This document shows, piece after piece, positions 1 through 4,871 of a DNA stretch of 5,464 nucleotides. The notes under the pieces were generated by a model. That model worked only from the letters and a program-made list of their open reading frames with translations. It was not told the origin of the DNA and searched no databases. How positions within the stretch are numbered: the first letter of the stretch is position 1; every line of letters begins with the position of its first letter. This DNA comes from Gammaproteobacteria bacterium. GTDB lineage: Bacteria > Pseudomonadota > Gammaproteobacteria > UBA9214. The stretch spans positions 1-5,464 of the forward strand of contig DAOVYA010000130.1 in NCBI GenBank assembly GCA_030635865.1, in the 5' to 3' direction. The position numbers and the translations under genes are program-made.

Positions 1-231
1 AGTGCTGATGAGCAAATTGAGGAACTACAGGCGCAGCTGGAAGCCGGGCACCTGCAGTTTGGAAAAGAGCGTGACAGTTTGCAGCAGGAACTGGGAGCGG
101 CAGTGGACGCTGCTGCAGGCCAGCAGCAGAAGATTGATGCGTTAGACGCGCAGGTTGCAAGTGTGACCGGCAGCGCTGATGAACAAATACAGGAACTACA
201 GGCGCAGTTGGAAACCGGGCGCCAGCAGCTT
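1..231 (+). repeat. In-frame 171-bp (57-residue) direct repeat in the coiled coil, second copy partial
   Basis: Bases 1-60 and 172-231 differ at 9 of 60 positions by eye. Both encode SADEQI(E/Q)ELQAQLE(A/T)G followed by diverging sequence. The period is exactly 171 bp, or 57 codons, so the frame is kept. The second copy loses similarity after about 20-26 codons. The first copy begins at the window edge, so further copies may lie upstream. This looks like growth of the coiled coil by tandem duplication. Confidence 0.85.
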
Positions 232-2358
232 AAAGAGCTGGAGCGGCGAGCAGTCGACAGGCTGGTACAGCTGAATAATGTACAGGATAAAGTGGCCGGG
301 TCAAAAGCAGTTGAAGAAGAGCTTAAACGGGAAATGATAGCGCTTCGCCAGCAAAAGGATGACCTGCAGCAGGAGCTTGAGCAGCGTGATGAGCAAGAGA
401 GTGTCATGCGGCTGGAACATGAGCAACTGCTTGTGAAGGCCCATGAGGATTTGACTCACAAGAATGACATCGAACAGGAACTCCAGAACCAGGTAGACCG
501 CTTGCGCAAAAAACTGGAGCAGACAACATTGAAGCACCAGGACGTGCTTGAGGCTGCGCAGGTTGACATTGATAGTATTCGGGAAGTATTGCATACGGAA
601 CGCAGTGCGCGCTCTGCGGAGCGGGCCGAGATGGCGGCGCGTCAGCGTGAACTGAAAGAAAAGCTGGCAGCCGTTGCAACAGAGTATGAGGAAAACATAG
701 CAAACCATGCCGGTGCTATTGAGCAGGCGAAGATCTCAGGTAGTGAAGAAGAACAGGCGCTGATGCAGCAAATGCGCGAGATTCAGCTGGAGACCGAGAA
801 CCAGCTTGAGACACTGCGGAGTGAATTAAGTCAGGCGCATGATGAGATCGCGGCACTTGTCAAGCATGAGAAAATCCAGCGTCACGAGGAGCATGACCTG
901 GCTGACGCGCGAAAACAGGAGTTTGAATCATCCCTGGACCAGCTCCGTACTCAAACGCAACAATTGGTGCAGGAGCGCGACGCTGCACTCAAGGATCGGG
1001 GTGCCTTGCGTGAAGAGATGAGCAGTTTGCGTGCCGAGGTCGAGGTGGCGCGAGGTCTCATGGGGGGTGGGCGGGGGCATGTTGAGGACCCGTCGAAATT
1101 GCGCCGTGAGCTGAGCGAGGCCCGAAAGAATGTCGAGATTGCAGTCCGGCTGCGTGGCGAGACAGAGGAGGCATGTGCCCGCCTGAAGGCAGAAAGGGAT
1201 GCGCTGCAAAAACAGGTGGGTAACAAGTTGAACCTTGGAGAGCCGCTGAGTGTACCGTCGCTCGACCGGGATGCGAAACAGGCTGATCGTTCGGTTTTTA
1301 CCGAGACGCCTGCAAGTGCCTCGCCAGTGCCGCCGGTCAGCGGGAAAAAACTGGCCGTGTTTACGGGTAGTTCGCGTCGATTGGCCAGGAGCATCGGCCT
1401 TGGTGTGATTGTAATTGCGGGCCTGGTGTCCGGGTTGAAGTTGCTGGTCGAATCCCCCGTACCACTTGTTATGCAAGTACAGGACGAAGGCGAGACATTA
1501 GCCAGTACGGGGCCGGCTGCAGAAGGGCAGGAGGCAGTGCCGGTCATTGAGTCGACGCGGCCAATCACGCCTGCTCCACAAGTGGCTCAGCCGGAGCCCC
1601 GTGTTATCCGGCAGCAACGCCTGGCTGCTACAGGTTCATTCAGGGACAGTATGCAGGGTGGTGGTTTTACACCCTTGATGGTGGAGTTGCCTGCTGCAAC
1701 TTTTTTAATGGGTAGCCAGGGTACCTCGCTGAATTTTGATGAAGGGCCGCGGCACGAAGTCAGCTTGCCCCGTTTTGCAATCAGCAAGCATGAAGTGACT
1801 TTTTCTGATTATGACCGGTTTGCACGTGCTACCGGGGCCCGTTTACCGCATGATGAGACCTGGGGTCGTGGTGACCGTCCGGTCATTAATGTTTCCTGGA
1901 AAGATGCACAGGCCTATGTGCGTTGGCTGTCAGCAAAAACCGGGCATGCATATAGTTTGCCTGCAGAGGCGCAGTGGGAGTTTGCAGCCCGTGCAGGTAC
2001 AAGTACGCAGTACCCGTGGGATGCAGGCTCAGATGATGTCCGTGCGAATTGTTTTGATTGCGGCAGTAAATGGGATCATAGCAGGACGGCACCTGTTGGC
2101 AGTTTTCCAGCTAATTATTTTGGTTTGCATGACATGGGCGGTAATGTCATGGAGTGGACAGAGGACTGCTACCGCAAGGGGTATGAAGGCGCACCAGGTG
2201 ATGGCAGTGCCCTGCTGATACCCGAGTGTACCCAGCAGGCGGTTCGTGGCGGCGCCTATACCAGTCCAGTCAAGTCCTTGCGAAGTGCCAATCGTGGACA
2301 GAATGATCAGGATACCCGTCTGGATAATCTCGGCTTCCGTATTGTTCGCAATTATTGA
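1..2358 (+). CDS. Membrane-anchored coiled-coil protein with C-terminal FGE/SUMF1-like domain (5' partial)
   Basis: The reading frame is open from base 1 to the TGA at 2356-2358, giving 785 residues with the N-terminus outside the window. An internal TTG at 79 could be read as a start, but the same coiled-coil repeat continues upstream, so the gene is simply truncated by the window edge. Residues 1-363 contain no proline and are rich in Gln, Glu, Leu, Ala and Arg, as in a long coiled coil. A Gly-rich break (354-360) and another helical stretch to about 410 follow. One hydrophobic segment (about 465-482) is preceded by basic residues and followed by acidic ones, which predicts N-inside topology with a periplasmic C-terminus. 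Residues 558-785 match the FGE-sulfatase fold: FLMGS, INVSWKDAQAYVRWL, LPAEAQWEFAARAG, GLHDMGGNVMEW, RGGAY and a final LGFRIVR. The two catalytic cysteines of true FGE are absent (S755 and L760 by alignment to human C336 and C341 from memory). Cysteines 684/687 and 723/743 could form disulfides. Function is unknown; a structural or binding role is likelier than sulfatase activation. Confidence 0.9.
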   Translation, partial: SADEQIEELQAQLEAGHLQFGKERDSLQQELGAAVDAAAGQQQKIDALDAQVASVTGSADEQIQELQAQLETGRQQLKELERRAVDRLVQLNNVQDKVAGSKAVEEELKREMIALRQQKDDLQQELEQRDEQESVMRLEHEQLLVKAHEDLTHKNDIEQELQNQVDRLRKKLEQTTLKHQDVLEAAQVDIDSIREVLHTERSARSAERAEMAARQRELKEKLAAVATEYEENIANHAGAIEQAKISGSEEEQALMQQMREIQLETENQLETLRSELSQAHDEIAALVKHEKIQRHEEHDLADARKQEFESSLDQLRTQTQQLVQERDAALKDRGALREEMSSLRAEVEVARGLMGGGRGHVEDPSKLRRELSEARKNVEIAVRLRGETEEACARLKAERDALQKQVGNKLNLGEPLSVPSLDRDAKQADRSVFTETPASASPVPPVSGKKLAVFTGSSRRLARSIGLGVIVIAGLVSGLKLLVESPVPLVMQVQDEGETLASTGPAAEGQEAVPVIESTRPITPAPQVAQPEPRVIRQQRLAATGSFRDSMQGGGFTPLMVELPAATFLMGSQGTSLNFDEGPRHEVSLPRFAISKHEVTFSDYDRFARATGARLPHDETWGRGDRPVINVSWKDAQAYVRWLSAKTGHAYSLPAEAQWEFAARAGTSTQYPWDAGSDDVRANCFDCGSKWDHSRTAPVGSFPANYFGLHDMGGNVMEWTEDCYRKGYEGAPGDGSALLIPECTQQAVRGGAYTSPVKSLRSANRGQNDQDTRLDNLGFRIVRNY

Positions 2359-2425
2359 CAGGCGGTAATCAGCCCGGCACGGCCCCTGGTGTTGACAAAC
2401 CGGCGTGTCACCGTAGTCTGCCGGT

Positions 2426-3313
2426 ATGGCAAAACTCCTGGGCATCGGCAATGCAACACTCGACATTATTCACCTTGTCGACAGCTACCCGAAAGAAAAT
2501 GATGAAATGCGCTGTCGCGAGCGATATGTACGTCGTGGCGGGAACGCGGCCAATACCCTTGTGGTGCTCGGTCAGCTGGGTGTTGCCTGTAGCTGGGCCG
2601 GTACGCTGGTAGATAATGAGGATGGTGCGCTGATTCGCGATGACCTGTTGTCGCACGGTGTTGATACCGGCTACTGTCACTATGTTGAGTATGGAAGTGT
2701 GCCGGTTTCATCAATCCTGGTAAATTCACGCTCCGGTTCGCGTACCATCATCCATTACCGTGATCTGCCGGAATATGCGGCGCTCGATTTTGAGTCCGTA
2801 GACCTTGCCCCGTTTGACTGGCTGCACTTCGAAGGACGCAATGTGGGTGATACACGGCAAATGCTGGAACGTGCACGCAAACTTTGCCCGGCAGTGCCGG
2901 TCTCGATTGAAATAGAAAAGCCACGTGACGGGATCGACTCCCTGTTTGCATATGCTGATGTATTGCTGTTCTCCAGGGCATACGGTGAGGCACTCGGTTA
3001 CCGGGATCCGTTGGCGCTGCTGCATGCTGTCCAGGAGCAGTTTCCACATGCATTACTGTTTTGTGCCTGGGGTGATGCCGGTGCGGCAGCCCTCGACAGA
3101 CAGGGAAAGGCCTGTCTGCATGACGCGGTTGTTCCGGGTGTGGTGGTCGATACCCTGGGTGCAGGCGATACATTCAATGCGGGTGTCATCAGTGCCGGCC
3201 TGGACGGGCTGGATGCAGAAGCAAGCCTTGCACGGGGCTGTCACCTGGCTGGAAAAAAGTGTGGTCAGCCCGGCTTTGATCATTTGGGCCCTGCGACACA
3301 GGCTGTTCCATGA
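2426..3313 (+). CDS. PfkB-family sugar kinase, ketohexokinase-like
   Basis: This 295-residue protein belongs to the ribokinase/PfkB family and resembles vertebrate ketohexokinase (298 residues), which phosphorylates fructose at C1 with ATP in the cytosol. Shared segments, compared from memory, include LVDSYPKEN (17-25), RRGGNAAN (36-43), SRTI around R106, HFEGRN (134-139), EIEKPR (162-167), FCAWGDAG (212-219), the DTLGAGDTFNAG signature with catalytic base D248 (GAGD 245-248), and AGKKCGQPGFD (275-285). Sugar-binding positions D13, N40, N43 and R106 are present. Human D27 aligns with N25, which could alter substrate contact. The ATG is forced: an in-frame TAG lies at 2414-2416 with no alternative start between. 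No strong Shine-Dalgarno site is visible. The gene starts 67 nt after the FGE-like gene and overlaps the Rieske gene by 4 nt, so it probably belongs to that operon. The PfkB assignment is secure; the substrate (fructose, another ketose or another sugar) is inference. Confidence 0.93.
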   Translation: MAKLLGIGNATLDIIHLVDSYPKENDEMRCRERYVRRGGNAANTLVVLGQLGVACSWAGTLVDNEDGALIRDDLLSHGVDTGYCHYVEYGSVPVSSILVNSRSGSRTIIHYRDLPEYAALDFESVDLAPFDWLHFEGRNVGDTRQMLERARKLCPAVPVSIEIEKPRDGIDSLFAYADVLLFSRAYGEALGYRDPLALLHAVQEQFPHALLFCAWGDAGAAALDRQGKACLHDAVVPGVVVDTLGAGDTFNAGVISAGLDGLDAEASLARGCHLAGKKCGQPGFDHLGPATQAVP

Positions 3314-3675
3314 ATGACAACAGCCGTTATCTCCTCTGCCGTCTGGATGAACTGGCCGACCCGGGCAGCAAGGGGAATATGGTGACCCGTGGAGATGCTG
3401 TTCAAAATATTTTTGTCGTGCGCAGGAATGATCGTGTGTATGGCTATATCAACAGTTGTCCGCATACCGGTGGACCGCTCGACTGGGTTCCGGACCAGTT
3501 TCTGAGTCTCGATAAACGCCACATTCAATGCGCTACACATGCTGCCCTGTTTCGTCTCGATGACGGTGTGTGTGTGGCCGGTCCCTGTGCCGGTGACCGG
3601 TTGACAGCGATCCCGCTACAGGTTGAATCCGGAAATGTGTATTTGCTGGCCGGCAGGCCCGGGCACGAAGGGTGA
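3310..3675 (+). CDS. Small Rieske [2Fe-2S] ferredoxin-like protein
   Basis: This 121-residue protein is a single Rieske domain with both cluster-binding boxes: C50-P-H52-T-G-G-P-L and C74-A-T-H77, 21 residues apart. Two cysteines and two histidines would hold a [2Fe-2S] cluster. The second box is followed by ALFRLDDGVCVAGPCAGDRL, a form typical of bacterial stand-alone Rieske proteins of the nitrite-reductase/dioxygenase-ferredoxin type. There is no signal peptide or membrane segment, so it should be a soluble cytoplasmic electron carrier. The ATG overlaps the kinase TGA (ATGA at 3310-3313), which implies translational coupling; only a weak AGG lies upstream. No reductase or oxygenase is next to it here, so its electron partner is unknown. 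The domain call is firm; the pathway is not. Confidence 0.93.
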   Translation: MNDNSRYLLCRLDELADPGSKGNMVTRGDAVQNIFVVRRNDRVYGYINSCPHTGGPLDWVPDQFLSLDKRHIQCATHAALFRLDDGVCVAGPCAGDRLTAIPLQVESGNVYLLAGRPGHEG

Positions 3676-3710
3676 AAGTAAAACGTGGCCGGGAGCCCTT
3701 CTTCAGTTTT

Positions 3711-3737
3711 GAAAGACGGGTCGTATCCTGTCTTTTC
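3711..3737. terminator. Candidate terminator hairpin between convergent genes
   Basis: AAAGACGGG (3712-3720) can pair with CCTGTCTTT (3727-3735) through nine pairs, one of them G-U, around a 6-nt loop TCGTAT. The U-rich 3' arm runs into TTTTC on the plus strand, and the other strand exits through CAAAAC, so it might serve both directions. It lies between the Rieske stop (3675) and the stop of the minus-strand small gene (3771), where a shared terminator is expected. The stem is only moderately GC-rich and the U-tract is largely inside the stem, so this is tentative. Confidence 0.4.
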
Positions 3738-3770
3738 CCGTCATGGCGAGGCGTGTGGGGTGGTGCCGGA

Positions 3771-3950
3771 TCAGAGTTTCCTGAGGAGTTCCCTGATGTG
3801 TTCCAGGTAGGCAATATCCTTTTCGGATGTTTCGCTGACCTCCTGCAGGGCAGGGCCGTTTTCCGGGAGATCAAAATGTTCGGTGATGCGGGAGACACCT
3901 GTATTTTCCGACTGGATCTTGCCGGACGACATGTCAAATACGATAGCCAT
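3771..3950 (-). CDS. Small hypothetical protein, 59 residues
   Basis: On the minus strand an ATG at 3950-3948 opens a 59-codon frame ending in TGA at 3773-3771. The protein starts MAIVFDMSSGKIQ, has an acidic middle (EHFDLPENG, then QEVSETSEKD) and ends in a likely amphipathic helix AYLEHIRELLRKL. There is no signal peptide, membrane segment or cysteine. The main support is a perfect AGGAGG placed 6 nt before the ATG, the best ribosome-binding site in the window, together with GC-rich third positions and a composition like a real soluble protein. Longer frames across the same DNA on both strands are Arg/Pro-rich or lack such a site, so I take them as shadows. It lies convergent to the Rieske gene and 132 nt downstream of the 95-residue minus-strand gene, which may share its transcript. 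I do not recognise the family and propose no function. Confidence 0.72.
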   Translation of the reverse strand: MAIVFDMSSGKIQSENTGVSRITEHFDLPENGPALQEVSETSEKDIAYLEHIRELLRKL

Positions 3951-3956
3951 GGTATA

Positions 3957-3962
3957 CCTCCT
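3957..3962 (-). promoter_or_regulatory. Perfect Shine-Dalgarno site of the 59-residue gene
   Basis: The minus strand reads AGGAGG here, followed by TATACC and then ATG. A full six-base match at 6-nt spacing is what identifies this short frame as coding and fixes its start. Confidence 0.8.
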
Positions 3963-3982
3963 GCCATTGTGGGCCTGAATAG

Positions 3983-3994
3983 CCTGTAAACAGG
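3983..3994. repeat. Short inverted repeat upstream of the 59-residue gene
   Basis: CCTGT-AA-ACAGG is a perfect 5-bp inverted repeat with a 2-nt centre, 32 nt before the small gene's start codon. On the minus strand it lies just downstream of a weak candidate promoter (TTCAAT, 17 nt, GATAAC), where an operator could sit. Arms of this length occur by chance, so the regulatory reading is weak. Confidence 0.25.
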
Positions 3995-4082
3995 TTATCG
4001 GCAGATGCAGGGGTTTATTGAACGCGTGGGTGGGTGTCGTATCTTTGTGATGTAGCGAAATAAATCAGTAACAGATGGCGTG

Positions 4083-4370
4083 TTATTCGATTTTGTCGAG
4101 CGGGTTGATGTCATCGTTGGGTGCGGTCAGTTCCAGGTCGACTCCATAGTCCTCGCGTTGAATATCCAGAGAACCTGACCAGTCCTCGGGCGCTTCGATG
4201 GGGCGAACTTCCATTTCTTTCCATGAATCAATGTCGATTTCCTCGATAGCGCCATCGAAGTGCTGGATTTCCAGCATCGATTCCTGCTCCTCTTTTGCAA
4301 CGATTTCAAACTTGTCGCCGTTAATGGACTGGTACCAGTCGCCGACCTGTGGATGGAAGTTATTCGTCAT
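4083..4370 (-). CDS. Small acidic conserved-type protein, 95 residues (possibly DUF6763-like)
   Basis: The frame runs from ATG at 4370-4368 to TAA at 4085-4083. The protein is strongly acidic. An N-terminal part (VGDWYQSINGDKFEIVAKEE, then LEIQHFDGAIEEIDIDSW at 33-50) looks like a small beta-barrel: alternating hydrophobic strands, a W-Y pair at 12-13 and a paired FDG/EEID motif. The segment PIEAPEDWSG (58-67) follows, then a disordered acidic tail. The pattern GDWY, FEIV, EIQHFDG, EE(I/L)D(I/L)DSW, PEDWSG recalls small gammaproteobacterial proteins I remember as DUF6763; this is from memory and unverified. GGAG sits 9 nt before the ATG, and a good promoter lies about 80 nt upstream (4455-4483). 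There is no signal peptide or membrane segment, so it should be cytosolic. Coding status is well supported; the function is unknown. Confidence 0.87.
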   Translation of the reverse strand: MTNNFHPQVGDWYQSINGDKFEIVAKEEQESMLEIQHFDGAIEEIDIDSWKEMEVRPIEAPEDWSGSLDIQREDYGVDLELTAPNDDINPLDKIE

Positions 4371-4454
4371 TTTGAAAATCTCCGCTGTATAGGCACCGCC
4401 AGCAGGGTGGTCTCTACCGCGCGTGGCCCAGTAATTTCTTGTGCTGGTTGTTCA

Positions 4455-4483
4455 TTTATAAGTCTTGCAGGGATGAATGGCAA
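4455..4483 (-). promoter_or_regulatory. Sigma-70 promoter of the 95-residue gene
   Basis: On the minus strand TTGCCA (4483-4478, 5/6 to consensus) and TATAAA (4460-4455, 5/6) are separated by exactly 17 nt. Transcription would start near 4448, leaving a leader of about 78 nt before the ATG at 4370. It points straight at the gene and is the best promoter match I see in the window. Confidence 0.65.
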
Positions 4484-4668
4484 GCAACTTTAGTCAGTTG
4501 GAAATCCGGCCAATGTGCGTGTTTACTATATCCACCCGGTCTATGTTCCTGATTAACTAGGGAAGGTTTCCATAAAGCCGTATAACTATTTGCAAACGTA
4601 CAAAAAAGAACTGCAGAACAGCCATCTGCTGCCTGTGTCGGCGGCAGAGCTTTGTGTCATGAACATTA

Positions 4669-4685
4669 CATTAATAAAATTAATG
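4669..4685. repeat. AT-rich inverted repeat 1 upstream of rpe
   Basis: CATTAAT-AAA-ATTAATG is a perfect 7-bp inverted repeat with a 3-nt centre. It covers the candidate -35 box of the rpe promoter (4671-4676), so a protein bound here could block or assist polymerase. The surrounding AT bias makes chance palindromes more likely. Confidence 0.45.
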
Positions 4686-4699
4686 CTTGAAAATATGAT
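4671..4699 (+). promoter_or_regulatory. Candidate rpe promoter
   Basis: TTAATA (4671-4676, 4/6) and TATGAT (4694-4699, 5/6) are 17 nt apart in the AT block, predicting a start near 4706 and a leader of about 165 nt. The -35 box is weak and the AT-rich context produces such matches easily. No better plus-strand promoter is visible closer to rpe. Confidence 0.33.
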
Positions 4700-4703
4700 A
4701 ATA

Positions 4704-4721
4704 AAATCAATGGATTGATTT
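4704..4721. repeat. AT-rich inverted repeat 2 upstream of rpe
   Basis: AAATCAAT-GG-ATTGATTT is a perfect 8-bp inverted repeat with a 2-nt centre. It lies just downstream of the candidate -10 box, at the predicted transcription start, a classical operator position. The cognate regulator is not identifiable. Confidence 0.5.
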
Positions 4722-4752
4722 GGTGTCGCCCGGTCATGGGGGGTAAGCCGGT

Positions 4753-4763
4753 TACGAATCGTA
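4753..4763. repeat. Short inverted repeat TACGA-A-TCGTA
   Basis: This is a perfect 5-bp inverted repeat with a 1-nt centre, outside the AT block and inside the presumed rpe leader. It is short enough to be accidental; it is listed because two longer palindromes lie within 90 nt. Confidence 0.25.
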
Positions 4764-4775
4764 GTGAATACATCC

Positions 4776-4810
4776 TCAGGGACAGCCGGTTGCTGAAAAT
4801 CCTGTCCTGA
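4776..4810 (+). promoter_or_regulatory. Imperfect hairpin in the presumed rpe leader
   Basis: TCAGGGACAG (4776-4785) can pair with CTGTCCTGA (4802-4810), with one bulged G and a 16-nt loop. It lies about 60 nt before the rpe start. No U-tract follows directly (a T6 run comes about 21 nt later), so it is not a standard terminator. It could be a leader structure or chance. Confidence 0.3.
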
Positions 4811-4835
4811 TAGGGTAAAGTGCGCGTTCTGTTTT

Positions 4836-4844
4836 TTATGCACA
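4836..4844 (+). promoter_or_regulatory. DnaA-box match upstream of rpe
   Basis: TTATGCACA exactly fits the DnaA-box consensus TTATNCACA, ending 27 nt before the rpe ATG. I see no second exact box nearby, so an origin is not indicated. A single box could mediate DnaA-dependent control or be accidental. Confidence 0.25.
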
Positions 4845-4859
4845 ACCGAAATTCTGAGT

Positions 4860-4863
4860 GAGG
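4860..4863 (+). promoter_or_regulatory. Ribosome-binding site of rpe
   Basis: GAGG, within GAGTGAGG, lies 8 nt before the ATG at 4872. It supports this ATG as the start and gives an N-terminus ([19 protein letters not shown]) that matches the usual start of the family. Confidence 0.7.
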
Positions 4864-4871
4864 ACAACAAC

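Larger units (their letters stand above)
4371..4871. other. Divergent intergenic region, about 500 nt without a convincing gene
   Basis: This stretch separates the minus-strand 95-residue gene from rpe. Reading all frames I find only short or poorly composed frames without ribosome-binding sites. It holds a minus-strand sigma-70 promoter (4455-4483), an unremarkable stretch at about 4484-4620, an AT block at 4661-4720 (11 G/C in 60 bases), several inverted repeats, a possible leader hairpin and a DnaA-box match before rpe. It is long for a simple divergent promoter region, so an unrecognised small RNA or regulatory leader is possible. Confidence 0.7.

Noticed and set aside
928..1568. Long minus-strand frames inside the coiled-coil gene
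   Set aside because: They are antisense shadows of a long repetitive gene, with low-complexity composition and no recognisable domain.
2392..2397. TTGACA as a -35 box for the kinase gene
   Set aside because: It is a perfect -35 hexamer, but no acceptable -10 box lies 16-18 nt downstream. Operon readthrough explains the kinase better.
3533..3967. Minus-strand 144-residue frame
   Set aside because: Its composition is Arg/Pro/Ser/Thr-rich, as in shadow frames. It crosses the Rieske gene antisense and covers the better 59-residue frame.
3672..3989. Plus-strand 105-residue frame with a GTG start overlapping the Rieske stop
   Set aside because: It is rich in Gly, Phe, Arg and Trp with no family resemblance. 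It lies antisense to the 59-residue minus-strand frame, which has a perfect ribosome-binding site.
4659..4718. Tiny plus-strand frame (19 codons) in the AT block
   Set aside because: No Shine-Dalgarno site, and its Ile/Met/Leu/Asn/Lys content simply reflects AT-rich DNA.
4704..4721. FNR/ANR-type site
   Set aside because: The half-sites are oriented ATCAA-N4-TTGAT, the everted form of the FNR consensus TTGAT-N4-ATCAA, so it does not fit.
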